Shown here in pieces: positions 1-8,537 of a stretch of DNA of 64,000 nucleotides. The stretch's first letter is position 1, and each line of letters opens with the position of its first letter. The notes beneath the pieces are model-generated. The model was not told the DNA's origin, ran no database searches, and worked only from the letters and a program-made list of their open reading frames with translations. The position numbers and the translations under genes were made by a program. The DNA is from UBA2862 sp045658005 (GTDB lineage Bacteria; Bacillota; Clostridia; Christensenellales; Aristaeellaceae): contig JAZOUD010000163.1 in NCBI GenBank assembly GCA_045658005.1, forward strand, positions 1 through 64,000, read 5' to 3'.

Positions 1-53
1 TACCCATAATTAGCTCACAACTCCTTGATAAATTCCCATTTTAGGGGCAGAAA

Positions 54-82
54 GGGCCCGCACAAGGGGTTGCGCGGGCCCA
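54..82 (-). terminator. Rho-independent terminator after ygeW
   Basis: On the minus strand GGGCCCGCGCAA pairs with TTGTGCGGGCCC around a CCCC loop, with one mismatch, and is followed by CTTTCTG. It lies 18 bases past the ygeW stop, so the purine operon appears to end here. Confidence 0.8.
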
Positions 83-100
83 ATATAACTGAATTTTAGA

Positions 101-1300
101 TTACTTCTGGAACCAACGTGCGTTTGCGCGGTCTTCCAGAGCCTTCAGGGTTGCCTGAGGATCCTGAACCTTAGCCAGGAAGATCATAGCAGCGATGATG
201 TAGGGCTTGAAGGAAGCTTCCTTGTACAGAGGATCGCGGTAACGATCGAAGACGGTAGCGTCAACTTCGCCTTCCTTGCAGGAAACGCCGGTGATGTCAG
301 CGGGCAGGCAATGCAGGTACAGAGCCTTGCCGTCCTTGGTGGTAGCCATCAGCTCTTCGCTGCAGGTCCAGTCCTTGTGCTCTGCGTTCTGAGCCAGCAG
401 TTCCTTCTCCAGAGCCTTGATGCCGGCGGTGTCGCCTTCAGCATACAGGTTGGTGCGCTTTTCCATAGCAGCGAAGGGAGCCCAGGACTTGGGGTAAACG
501 ATGTCAGCATCCTTGAATGCTTCAGCCATGGAGTTGGTCTTGGTGAAGGAGCCACCGGACTTGGCAGCGTTTGCCTTAGCAACTTCCTCGACCTCGGGCA
601 TGACTTCGTAGCCCTCGGGATGTGCCAGAACGACGTCCATGCCGAAACGGGTCATCAGACCGATGACACCCTGGGGAACGGACAGGGGCTTGCCATAGGA
701 GGGGGAGTAAGCCCAGGTCATGGCGATCTTCTTGCCCTTCAGGTTCTCAACACCGCCGAACTCGTGGATGATGTGCAGCATGTCAGCCATGGACTGAGTG
801 GGATGGTCGATGTCGCACTGCAGGTTGACCAGAGTGGGCTTCTGCTCCAGAACGCCAACCTTGTTGCCCTCGGTGACAGCGTCCATGAACTCGTGCATGT
901 AGGTGTTGCCCTTGCCGATGTACATGTCGTCACGGATACCGATGACGTCAGCCATGAAGGAAACCATGTTAGCGGTCTCGCGGACGGTCTCGCCGTGAGC
1001 GATCTGGCTCTTGCCCTCGTCCAGGTCCTGAACTTCCAGGCCCAGCAGGTTGCAGGCGGAAGCGAAGGAGAAACGGGTACGGGTGGAGTTGTCGCGGAAC
1101 AGGGAAATGCCCAGGCCGGACTCGAAGATCTTGGTGGAGATGTTGTTCTCACGCATGTAACGCAGAGCGTCAGCGATGGTGAAGACGGCCTCGATTTCGT
1201 CGTCGGTCTTCTCCCAGGTCAGGAAGAAGTCGCCGTTGTACATTTCCTTGAAGTTCAGAGCGTTCAGCTTGTCGATATACATCTGCAGAGTCTTGTCCAT
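101..1300 (-). CDS. ygeW: Knotted carbamoyltransferase YgeW
   Basis: This 399-residue protein belongs to the aspartate/ornithine carbamoyltransferase superfamily and matches the YgeW branch in length. The carbamoyl-phosphate loop S-T-R-T-R is at residues 72-76, and the HCLP motif typical of the superfamily lies near residue 330. The natural substrate of YgeW is not settled. It accompanies diaminopropionate ammonia-lyase and YgeY in purine-degrading gene sets, so a carbamoyl transfer or ureido phosphorolysis step late in uric acid breakdown is the likely role (inference). It is the last gene of the operon, 42 bases after ygeY, with a terminator directly downstream. Confidence 0.93.
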   Translation of the reverse strand: MDKTLQMYIDKLNALNFKEMYNGDFFLTWEKTDDEIEAVFTIADALRYMRENNISTKIFESGLGISLFRDNSTRTRFSFASACNLLGLEVQDLDEGKSQIAHGETVRETANMVSFMADVIGIRDDMYIGKGNTYMHEFMDAVTEGNKVGVLEQKPTLVNLQCDIDHPTQSMADMLHIIHEFGGVENLKGKKIAMTWAYSPSYGKPLSVPQGVIGLMTRFGMDVVLAHPEGYEVMPEVEEVAKANAAKSGGSFTKTNSMAEAFKDADIVYPKSWAPFAAMEKRTNLYAEGDTAGIKALEKELLAQNAEHKDWTCSEELMATTKDGKALYLHCLPADITGVSCKEGEVDATVFDRYRDPLYKEASFKPYIIAAMIFLAKVQDPQATLKALEDRANARWFQK

Positions 1301-1342
1301 TTTGATTCGTCTCCTTATATGTTATAAATTTTGGTTTTTGAA

Positions 1343-2716
1343 TTACAGGATGTCGTTGTCGGTCTTGCCGGCGCGGAACTCATAAACGTCGACCTTCTTG
1401 GTCTCGTCGTACAGGTTCACAGCAGCGACATAGACAGCAGCGCAGGTGACCAGGTCGGACTTCCAGGTGATCTCGTTGGGAGCATGTGCCTGGCTCTCAG
1501 CACCGGGGCCGAAGCCGACGCAGGGGATGCCGTAGCGCCCCTGGATGGAGACGCAGTTGGTGGAAAAGGTCCACTTGTCGATGAGGGGACGGCGGCGCAG
1601 CTCCATGGCGTCCTCGTCGCCCACGCGCTCCGGGCCGTAGAGGGCCTTGTGGGCCTGGGCCAGAGCCTCCACATGGGGCGCGTTCTCCTTGTTGATCCAG
1701 GTGGGGAAATAGCACTCGGTGGGGTACACCAGTCCCGTCCAGGCGGGGCGCTCGTAGGTGTACATGCTGACCTTCACGTCATCGCCGTACTTCTTGACGT
1801 TGGGCAGATCGCGGATTTCCTGCAGGCAGGAGTCCCAGGTCTCGCCGGCGGTCATGCGGCGGTCGACGGAGATCGAACAGGAATCCGCCACCGCACACCG
1901 GCTGGGGGAGGTGAAGTAGACCTGGGAAACGGTGCAGGTGCCCCGGCCCAGGAACCGGGCGTCCTCGAAGTGGTCCGGGTTGTACTTCGGATCGAGCATC
2001 CTGACGAGGCCCCGTATGGCGGTGCTGTCGTCCGCGCCGTTGTTGTTGAGGGCGCGGATGTCCTGGAGGATGTCGGCCATCTTGTAGATGGCGTTGTCGC
2101 CCCGCTCAGGGGCGCTGCCATGGCAGGACACGCCCCGCACGTCCACGCGGATCTCCATGCGCCCCCGCTGGCCCCGGTAGATGCCGCCGTCGGTGGGCTC
2201 GGTGGAGATGACGAATTCGGGACGGATGCCGTCCTTGTTCACGATGTACTGCCAGCACATGCCGTCGCAGTCCTCCTCCTGGACGGAGCCCACCACCATG
2301 ATTTTATAGCCCTCGGGGATCAGCCCCAGGTCCTTCATGATCCTGATGCCGTAGACCGCGCTGGCCAGGCCGCCCTCTTGGTCGGAGGCCCCGCGGCCGT
2401 AGATGATCTCGTCGGTCTCGTAGCCCTCGTAGGGGTCCGCCGTCCAGTTCTCCCGGTTGCCGATGCCCACGGTGTCCACGTGGGAATCGATGGCGATGAT
2501 CCTGTCACCCTCGCCCATCCAGCCGATGACGTTGCCCAGGCCGTCCACCTCCACCTTGTCGTAGCCCAGCTTCTCCATCTCGGCTTTGATGCAGGCGATC
2601 ACTTCTCTTTCCTCACAGCTCTCGCTGGGGAGGGATATCATCGCCCGCAGGAAGCGGACCATGTCTGATTTATAGCCTTCTGCCGCTGCCTTGATCGCGG
2701 AACAGTCCAGTGCCAT
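1343..2716 (-). CDS. ygeY: M20-family peptidase/deacylase YgeY
   Basis: This 457-residue metallohydrolase of the M20 family carries the expected metal-site motifs: SHVDTVG near residue 98, GRGASDQEGG near residue 128, and QEEDCDG near residue 165. YgeY is annotated in other genomes as a putative selenium-metabolism hydrolase and is found in uric-acid-degrading clusters, where it probably hydrolyses an amide or ureido intermediate. The start is set by AAAGGAG upstream of the ATG. A 116-base spacer separates it from ygeX, containing the palindrome GGCGGCCCCTGGGCCGCC at 2810-2827. That is a possible processing or attenuation hairpin, because no T-run follows it. Confidence 0.92.
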   Translation of the reverse strand: MALDCSAIKAAAEGYKSDMVRFLRAMISLPSESCEEREVIACIKAEMEKLGYDKVEVDGLGNVIGWMGEGDRIIAIDSHVDTVGIGNRENWTADPYEGYETDEIIYGRGASDQEGGLASAVYGIRIMKDLGLIPEGYKIMVVGSVQEEDCDGMCWQYIVNKDGIRPEFVISTEPTDGGIYRGQRGRMEIRVDVRGVSCHGSAPERGDNAIYKMADILQDIRALNNNGADDSTAIRGLVRMLDPKYNPDHFEDARFLGRGTCTVSQVYFTSPSRCAVADSCSISVDRRMTAGETWDSCLQEIRDLPNVKKYGDDVKVSMYTYERPAWTGLVYPTECYFPTWINKENAPHVEALAQAHKALYGPERVGDEDAMELRRRPLIDKWTFSTNCVSIQGRYGIPCVGFGPGAESQAHAPNEITWKSDLVTCAAVYVAAVNLYDETKKVDVYEFRAGKTDNDIL

Positions 2717-2832
2717 AGGCGTTTGCTCCTTTCAGTGATTATGATACGTACAGATCTGTGGCGGCATGGACGCCGCGACGTCGATGCGCGTGGCGGTTTC
2801 TTTTGTAGCGGCGGCCCCTGGGCCGCCATAGC

Positions 2833-4038
2833 TCATATCCCGGGGGTGGGATATGCCCCGCCCCAGACGATCTTCCGGTAGTTCTCCGGGTCGGTGTCGC
2901 CCTCGGTGGAGAACAGCAGCACGCGACTGTCCCTTCCCAGCCCCAGGGCCGCCTTCAATTCGGCGTAGGCGGGATCGGTCATCAGCGCGTCGATCACGCC
3001 CATGCCCACCGCGCCGGATTCGCCGCTGACCACGGCAGGGTCGCCCTTCAGCGGCGCGGCCAGCATCCGCATGCCCCTGGCGCTGACCCAGTCCGGGCAG
3101 GCCAGGAAGGCGTCGGCGTGGTTGCGCAGTATGTCCCAGCTGAGTATGTTCGGCTCGCCGCAGGCCAGTCCGGCCATGATGGTGGGCATGTCGCCGCCCA
3201 CGGTGGCTGGGCTGCCGTCCCGCTGGCAGGCGCCCTTGTACAGGCAAGCCGCCGATTCAGCCTCAATGACGACGAACTTCGGCGGGTTTTCCGGGAACAG
3301 GTTGACGAAGTAGCCCACCACCGCCGAGGCCATGCAGCCCACGCCCGCCTGCACGAATACGTGGGTGGGCCTGTCGGCCAGCTGCCCGGCGGCCTCCTGG
3401 GCCATGCAGCCGTAGCCCTGCATGATCCAGGACGGGATCAGCTCGTAGCCCTCCCAGGCGGTGTCCTGCATCACCACGCCGTGCTCGGTCTTCGCGGCCT
3501 CCGCCGCCGCCAGGCGCACGCAGTCGTCGTAGTTCATGTCCTCGATGGTGACCCTCGCGCCTTCCCTTGCGATGTTGTCGTAGCGCACCTTTGCGCTGCC
3601 CCTGGGCATGTGCACCACGGCCTTCTGGCCCAGCTGGCGCGCCGCCCAGGCCACGCCACGGCCGTGGTTGCCGTCGGTGGCGGTGAAGAAGGTGGCCTGG
3701 CCGAAGTCCTGTCGCAGCTGCGCGCCTGTCAGGTAGTCGTAGGTCATCTGCTCGATGCCCTGGTTCGTCGCCTCGGCGATGGTCTTCGCCATGGCGAAGG
3801 CCCCGCCCAGCACCTTGAAGGCGTTCAGGCCGAAGCGGTGGCTCTCGTCCTTGACGAACAGCCCGCCCAGCCCCAGGCGGTCCGCCATGCCCTCCAGCCG
3901 GGCCAGCGGCGTGACGGCATACTGGGGAAAGCTTTTGAAAAAGGCCCGGACCTGATCCACGTTGGCCGCCGACATCAGGGGCAGATAGAGGTCGTCGCTC
4001 TTCGGCATGGCGTTCAGGGTCCATTTGATGCGATCCAT
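2833..4038 (-). CDS. ygeX: Diaminopropionate ammonia-lyase (YgeX/DpaL)
   Basis: This 401-residue fold-type II PLP enzyme converts 2,3-diaminopropionate to pyruvate and two ammonia. The PLP lysine is K75 in NAFKVLGG, and ATDGNHGRG (around residue 125) is the conserved loop that contacts the cofactor and substrate. Length and motif spacing match E. coli YgeX. In anaerobic uric acid degradation, 2,3-diaminopropionate has been proposed as the carbon skeleton left after ring opening, so this gene links the purine operon to pyruvate. Its start lies 10 bases after the ygfK stop, preceded by AAGGAGGTTACT, indicating tight coupling. Confidence 0.94.
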   Translation of the reverse strand: MDRIKWTLNAMPKSDDLYLPLMSAANVDQVRAFFKSFPQYAVTPLARLEGMADRLGLGGLFVKDESHRFGLNAFKVLGGAFAMAKTIAEATNQGIEQMTYDYLTGAQLRQDFGQATFFTATDGNHGRGVAWAARQLGQKAVVHMPRGSAKVRYDNIAREGARVTIEDMNYDDCVRLAAAEAAKTEHGVVMQDTAWEGYELIPSWIMQGYGCMAQEAAGQLADRPTHVFVQAGVGCMASAVVGYFVNLFPENPPKFVVIEAESAACLYKGACQRDGSPATVGGDMPTIMAGLACGEPNILSWDILRNHADAFLACPDWVSARGMRMLAAPLKGDPAVVSGESGAVGMGVIDALMTDPAYAELKAALGLGRDSRVLLFSTEGDTDPENYRKIVWGGAYPTPGI

Positions 4039-4048
4039 AGTAACCTCC

Positions 4049-5731
4049 TTATCTGTACAGCAGCCAGGGATAGTTGTCCCGCACGGCGACCATCACCCGG
4101 CCGATTTCCGGAGGCACGCCCGCGTCTTCCGGGTCCACCTCGCGGCAGGCGCCTTCCCAGCGCAGCAGGAAGCGCCCGGATTCGCTCAGGCAGGCAAAGC
4201 CGGCGTTTTGGCTGTCCTCCAGCGCCGCCCTGTCCGTAAAGACGGTCAGCTTCTGGGCATAGGGCACGGTCTTATCCGCGCAGAAGGAGGCGCAGTTGCC
4301 GCATTCGTTGCAGGGCCCGTCCAGGTGCAGCATCTGCCGCTTGCCGTCTACGGTGACGATCACGTTGGCCCGGTTGGGGCACACCGAGGCGCAGATGCCG
4401 CAGACCGTGCGGCAGTCCGCCTTTTCATCGGGCGTGGACAGCTCCATGGCCCGGTGCCGGGAGGGGATGCGCTTCGCCGGCGCGCACAGGGTATCGGCCA
4501 GCTCGCTCAGAAGCGCGGCGTCCGGCATGATCCCGGCGTGCTTCGCGCCCTCCAGCGCCGTCGCCATCGCGTATAGCTTTTCATAGCCGCCCGGCTTCAG
4601 CAGTTCGGTGCAGACGGTGATGGGGAACAGCCCGGCTTTGGCCAGCAGCGCGATGTTCTTCGCGTCCGCGCCGCCGCAGTAGGACATGGGCAGCGCATCG
4701 CCGAAATCCTTCCGCAGCATCGCCGCGACCCGAAGGCTCAGCGGCAGCAGCGCCCGCCCGCTCATATAGATGTTCCCGTCGGGCAGCTCGCCCCGATCCG
4801 CCTTGACGGCGAAGGTGTTGGTCAGCTTGACGCCGAAGAACAGCCCCAGCGCCGCGGCCCTTTCCCGGAGGCGGCGCAGCATCGGCACGGCGTCTGAGTA
4901 TTGCAGGTCGTTGTCGAAGGACGCCCGCTCGAAGCGCAGGTAATCGAAGCCCAGCGCGTCCAGCACCTCCTGCACCTGGTCATAGCCCACCAGCGTGGGA
5001 TTGCACTTGAGAAGCAGGTGCAGCCCCTTGTTTTCCAGCAGGTGCAGCGCGATCCGCTCGGTGTCCCCGGCGGGGCAGCCGTGCATGGTGGAGACGGTCA
5101 CGTTGTTGCAGGGATTGGGGGAGATGGCGGCGAGGTCGTCGGAAGTGAAGCTTTTAAAGTCGCCCATGCGGCGCTCCAGCACGGCCAGGCATTCGCTGAA
5201 TATTTCCGTCCGGGAGGCGTCCTTCATGTCGTCCAGGAAGCCGTCGATCTTCGGGCTGCATATGCCCGCAAGGTCGTAGCCCACGCTCATGCAGAACGCG
5301 AAGCCGTCCGCCCGGCCCAGGCCCAGCTCCTTGGCCAGCACGTGCAGCAGCACCCAGGCCTTGATGTACTCGTCCCGGGCCTGGGGCACCGTCAGCTCGG
5401 TGGACCATTCGCAGTTGTAGCCCTCGTCCTCGGCCAGTATGCAGGGCTTGGACACGTGCAGGTCCTCGCCGTCGATGACCTGCACCGTCTTCAGCTCGAA
5501 TACCCTGGCCCCGCACAGGTAGGCGGCGACGATGTTCTGGGCCAGCTGGGTGTGGGGCCCGGCAGCGGGACCGACGGCGCTTTCGATGCTGCGGCCCATG
5601 AAGGGCTGTCCCGCGCCCTCCGGGGCGTGCCAGAGCTTCCTTACGCCGAAGATGCTGCCCTCGGTCCGGTATTCCCCGAGGATCCAGTCCAGAAGGGCCT
5701 CAAAGGGAATGGGATGCATCCTGTCGCTCAT
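4049..5731 (-). CDS. ygfK: Short YgfK-type iron-sulfur oxidoreductase
   Basis: The first roughly 430 residues match the dihydroorotate-dehydrogenase-like N-terminal part of YgfK, including PVGPAAGPHTQLAQN-type and STMHGCP motifs. The C-terminus is a two-cluster ferredoxin domain with cysteines at about 440/444/447/451 and 474/477/480/484. E. coli YgfK is about 1,030 residues and has a GltD-like FAD/NAD(P)H domain between these two parts. Here the domain is missing and the two parts are joined directly, giving 560 residues with no frameshift visible. YgfK is proposed to act in the reductive step of purine ring opening. In this organism electrons would have to come from a separate flavoprotein or ferredoxin (inference). 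Confidence 0.88.
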   Translation of the reverse strand: MSDRMHPIPFEALLDWILGEYRTEGSIFGVRKLWHAPEGAGQPFMGRSIESAVGPAAGPHTQLAQNIVAAYLCGARVFELKTVQVIDGEDLHVSKPCILAEDEGYNCEWSTELTVPQARDEYIKAWVLLHVLAKELGLGRADGFAFCMSVGYDLAGICSPKIDGFLDDMKDASRTEIFSECLAVLERRMGDFKSFTSDDLAAISPNPCNNVTVSTMHGCPAGDTERIALHLLENKGLHLLLKCNPTLVGYDQVQEVLDALGFDYLRFERASFDNDLQYSDAVPMLRRLRERAAALGLFFGVKLTNTFAVKADRGELPDGNIYMSGRALLPLSLRVAAMLRKDFGDALPMSYCGGADAKNIALLAKAGLFPITVCTELLKPGGYEKLYAMATALEGAKHAGIMPDAALLSELADTLCAPAKRIPSRHRAMELSTPDEKADCRTVCGICASVCPNRANVIVTVDGKRQMLHLDGPCNECGNCASFCADKTVPYAQKLTVFTDRAALEDSQNAGFACLSESGRFLLRWEGACREVDPEDAGVPPEIGRVMVAVRDNYPWLLYR

Positions 5732-5749
5732 GGTGGCCTCCTTTTGAAT

Positions 5750-7078
5750 TTATTGCAGCGCGCCCCACAGCTTTTTGCTCTTCTCCAGCGTCCAGGCGTT
5801 GATGCGCTCCTCGTCGATGTCCACGAAGGCCCGGTCCCGGTAGAGCACCCGGCCGTTGATGACCGTGGTGCGGCAGCTTCGGCCCATCATGCCGAAGAGT
5901 ATGTGGCCGTCGGCGTTTGCCTCAGAGAAGGGGGTGAAGGCGGGATAGTCCATTACGATCACGTCCGCCGCCGCGCCGCGCTTCAGTACGCCCAGGGGCT
6001 TGCGGAAGTACTTTGCCGCGATCTGCCGGTTGTTGTCGAACAGCATGGCCATCGCCTCGCCGAAGCCCACGTTGGGCAGGGCGGCGTTGTGCCGCTGGAT
6101 CAGCAGGAACACCTTCAGGCTCTCCAGCATGTCGTGGGTATAGGCGTCGGTGCCCAGGCCCACGGTGATGCCCCTTTCCAGCATTTGCAGCACCGGCGCG
6201 CAGCCCACAGCGTTGCCCATGTTGGATTCGGGGTTGTTGACCACCATCGTGCCGGTCTGGCGAATGATGTCCATCTCGGCGGGACTGACGTGGATGCAGT
6301 GGCCCAGCAGCGTCCTTTCTCCCAGGATGCCGTTGTACAGCAGCCGGTTCACCGGGCGGCAGCCGTAGCTTCGCAGGCTGTCGTACACGTCGTCCATGCC
6401 CTCCGCCACGTGGATGTGGAAGCCGGTCATGCCGTCGTTGGCCTTCACCATGCGCTCGAAGGTCCTGTCGGAGACGGTGAACAGCGCGTGGGCGCCAAAC
6501 ATGGCCCGGATCATGTCGTCGCCTTCGGACCTCGCCCAGCGGGCGAATTCGGCGTTTTCCCGGATGCTCTGCTCGCACTTTTCCTCCCCGTCACGCTCCG
6601 ACACCTCGTAGCACAGACAGGCGCGCATGCCCAGCGCCTTCGCCACGTCCTTTATGGCGAACAGGCTGCCGGGGATCTCGCAGAAGGAGGCGTGGTGGTC
6701 GAAGATCGTCGTGACGCCGTTTCGTATGCACTCCAGTATCGTGGCACAGGCGCTGGCCCGGGTCATGTCCAGGTTCAGGTGGCGGTCGATGTTCCACCAG
6801 GTGCCCTCCAGCACCTCCAGGAAGCTGGTGGGGTTGTTCCCCCGGATGGACAGCCCCCGGGCGAGCCCAGAGTAGATGTGGGTGTGGGCGTTGATCAGCC
6901 CCGGCATGATCACCCCGCCGTGGGCGTCGATTCGCTCGGCGTCGGGGTAGCGCGCCGTTAAGGCCGTCTTTTCGCCCACGTCCAGTATGCGCTCACCTTC
7001 GACGGCTATCGCCCCGTCGGGGATATAGGGGTTGTCCGTATCGCGGGTCAAAACATGCCCGTTGTAAATCATCAGCAT
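5750..7078 (-). CDS. ssnA: Putative aminohydrolase SsnA
   Basis: This 442-residue member of the amidohydrolase/cytosine-deaminase superfamily has a metal-binding HTH in PGLINAHTHIYSG near residue 66. Later histidines (FDHHASF, FHIHVAEG, LGHCIHVS) and the aspartate in GLGTDAYTHD complete the metal site. Length and the N-terminal ASCATILECIRNGVTT block agree with SsnA. SsnA is one of the conserved genes of bacterial uric acid and xanthine degradation clusters, where it is expected to deaminate or open a purine-derived intermediate. It sits between xdhC and ygfK with short gaps, as part of the same minus-strand operon. Confidence 0.9.
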   Translation of the reverse strand: MLMIYNGHVLTRDTDNPYIPDGAIAVEGERILDVGEKTALTARYPDAERIDAHGGVIMPGLINAHTHIYSGLARGLSIRGNNPTSFLEVLEGTWWNIDRHLNLDMTRASACATILECIRNGVTTIFDHHASFCEIPGSLFAIKDVAKALGMRACLCYEVSERDGEEKCEQSIRENAEFARWARSEGDDMIRAMFGAHALFTVSDRTFERMVKANDGMTGFHIHVAEGMDDVYDSLRSYGCRPVNRLLYNGILGERTLLGHCIHVSPAEMDIIRQTGTMVVNNPESNMGNAVGCAPVLQMLERGITVGLGTDAYTHDMLESLKVFLLIQRHNAALPNVGFGEAMAMLFDNNRQIAAKYFRKPLGVLKRGAAADVIVMDYPAFTPFSEANADGHILFGMMGRSCRTTVINGRVLYRDRAFVDIDEERINAWTLEKSKKLWGALQ

Positions 7079-7109
7079 ACATATACTCCTGTTTGTTGGA
7101 GAGGTAAAT

Positions 7110-7143
7110 TCTGATTTATCGAGCTGATACTCGATAAATCAGA
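7110..7143. repeat. Short inverted repeat overlapping the xdhC stop
   Basis: TCTGATTTATCGAG (7110-7123) and CTCGATAAATCAGA (7130-7143) form a perfect 14-bp stem with a 6-base loop. The stop codon of xdhC lies inside the right arm. The same sequence recurs at 47.3-47.7 kb and 63.2-63.4 kb, so this is one member of a dispersed family rather than a dedicated terminator. No T-run follows on either strand. Confidence 0.75.
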
Positions 7144-7657
7144 CTTTATCCGCCTGAACGGTGGCCTTCGCTTTCGCTTCCAGCCGCTTCAGCATCGTCT
7201 TCTTCACGGCCCGGAAGATGTTCTCATACCCGGTGCAGCGGCACAGGTGGCCGGACATACGGACGCGGATCTCCTCGTCGGACAGCGCCCGGCCCTCGTT
7301 CAGGATCTCCACCGCGCTCATGATGGCGCCCGGCGTGCAGAAGCCGCACTGGACCGCCGTTTCGTCGATGAAGGCCTGCTGGATGTCGGACAGCTCGCCG
7401 TTGGGCCCATCCAGGCCCTCCAGCGTCAGTATGTCCTTGCCGTCGGCCCAGACCGCCAGGTAGATGCAGGAATTGAAGCACTCCCCGTCGATGATGACGT
7501 TGCAGGCACCGCACTCGCCCACCTCGCAGCCCTTCTTGACGCTGGTCAGGCGGAAGTCGTTGCGCAGCAGGTCGGTCAGCGAGGCCCGCACGTCCACCAT
7601 GACCTCCCGCGCCTTGCCGTTGACCGTGCAGTGGATCAGCTTGTACTGCTTAGCCAT
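7139..7657 (-). CDS. xdhC: Xanthine dehydrogenase-type 2Fe-2S subunit
   Basis: This 172-residue small iron-sulfur subunit of a molybdenum hydroxylase has all eight ligand cysteines. The plant-type cluster is in GCEVGECGACNV plus the later C in CFNSC, and the second cluster is in QCGFCTPG and LCRCTGY. It transfers electrons from the Mo site to the FAD subunit. The ATG at 7657 has GGGAGG eight bases upstream, and an alternative GTG at 7666 would sit on top of that site. It overlaps the end of xdhB by eight bases. Its stop codon is provided by the dispersed CTGATTT inverted repeat. Confidence 0.93.
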   Translation of the reverse strand: MAKQYKLIHCTVNGKAREVMVDVRASLTDLLRNDFRLTSVKKGCEVGECGACNVIIDGECFNSCIYLAVWADGKDILTLEGLDGPNGELSDIQQAFIDETAVQCGFCTPGAIMSAVEILNEGRALSDEEIRVRMSGHLCRCTGYENIFRAVKKTMLKRLEAKAKATVQADKV

Positions 7658-8537
7658 CGATCGCACCTCCCGCCAGTTCGATGGATTTCACCAGGGCCCG
7701 CTTCGCCAGCTCCACCGCGATGTGCTCGCGGAAGACCTTGCTGCCCCGCCAGCTGTCCCGGGGATGGATGTCGGAAAGCACTGCCCGGGCGAAGGTCTCG
7801 ACGGTCTTCATGCTCACCGGTTCGCCCTTCGCGGCGGCCTCCGCCGTGGGAGCGCGCATGGGCACCGGCCCTGCCACGCCGTAGGCGATGCGGGCGTCTG
7901 TGATCGTCCGCCTGTCCTCCGACAGCCGCGCGTTCACCGAGCAGCCCAGATTGGCGATGTCCAGGGCCTGGCGCATGGCGTACTTGATGTAGTGGCCGTG
8001 ATAGCCCTCCCAGGCCTGCCTGGGGATGAGTATGGCGGTCTGCAGCTCGGCGGGGCGCAGGTCCACCACGCCCGCCCGGATGTAGAAATCCCGTATGGGC
8101 AGCCGACGCACGCCCTCCGGCCCGGTCAGCTCCACGATGGCGTCCCAGGCAAACAGCGTCGAGGCAGAGTCGGCGCTGGTCACGCCGTTGCAGGTGTTGC
8201 CGCCGATGGTGCCGATGTTGCGGATCTGCGGCCCGCCCACCTGGCTCACCGCCTCGCCCAGCACGGCGATGTTTTCACAGATGATGGGGGACTTTGCGAT
8301 GTGGGAAAAGCTGGTCAGCGATCCGATGCGTATCGCCCCCTCTTCGTCATAGCGCACGCCCCGCAGCGCGTCGATGCCGTAGATGCTCACCAGCTCGACG
8401 CCGGCCCGTCGGCCCTCCCGGATCTGTACCAGCACGTCGCTGCCTCCGGCGATGATTTGGGCCTGGGGATGCTGCTGAAGCAGCGCAATGGCCTGCTCTA
8501 CGCTGCCGGCCTCATACAGCGCCCTGATGTCATACAT
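7650..8537 (-). CDS. xdhB: Xanthine dehydrogenase-type FAD subunit
   Basis: This 295-residue FAD-binding subunit belongs to the CoxM/XdhB family. The N-terminal IIAGGSDVLVQ loop (about residues 28-38) and IGGNTCNG (around residues 110-117) are the two FAD-contact motifs of the family. It accepts electrons from the 2Fe-2S subunit and passes them to NAD+ or ferredoxin. The ATG at 8537 follows AAGGAGG by nine bases. The reading frame overlaps the end of xdhA, and its own end overlaps the start of xdhC, so the three subunits are translationally coupled. Confidence 0.93.
   Translation of the reverse strand: MYDIRALYEAGSVEQAIALLQQHPQAQIIAGGSDVLVQIREGRRAGVELVSIYGIDALRGVRYDEEGAIRIGSLTSFSHIAKSPIICENIAVLGEAVSQVGGPQIRNIGTIGGNTCNGVTSADSASTLFAWDAIVELTGPEGVRRLPIRDFYIRAGVVDLRPAELQTAILIPRQAWEGYHGHYIKYAMRQALDIANLGCSVNARLSEDRRTITDARIAYGVAGPVPMRAPTAEAAAKGEPVSMKTVETFARAVLSDIHPRDSWRGSKVFREHIAVELAKRALVKSIELAGGAIDG

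Noticed and set aside
4901..6961. A 686-codon open frame on the plus strand opposite ygfK and ssnA
   Set aside because: It is antisense to two well-supported genes and its translation is low-complexity, rich in Ala, Val, Gly, His and Gln, as expected from the shadow of high-GC codons.
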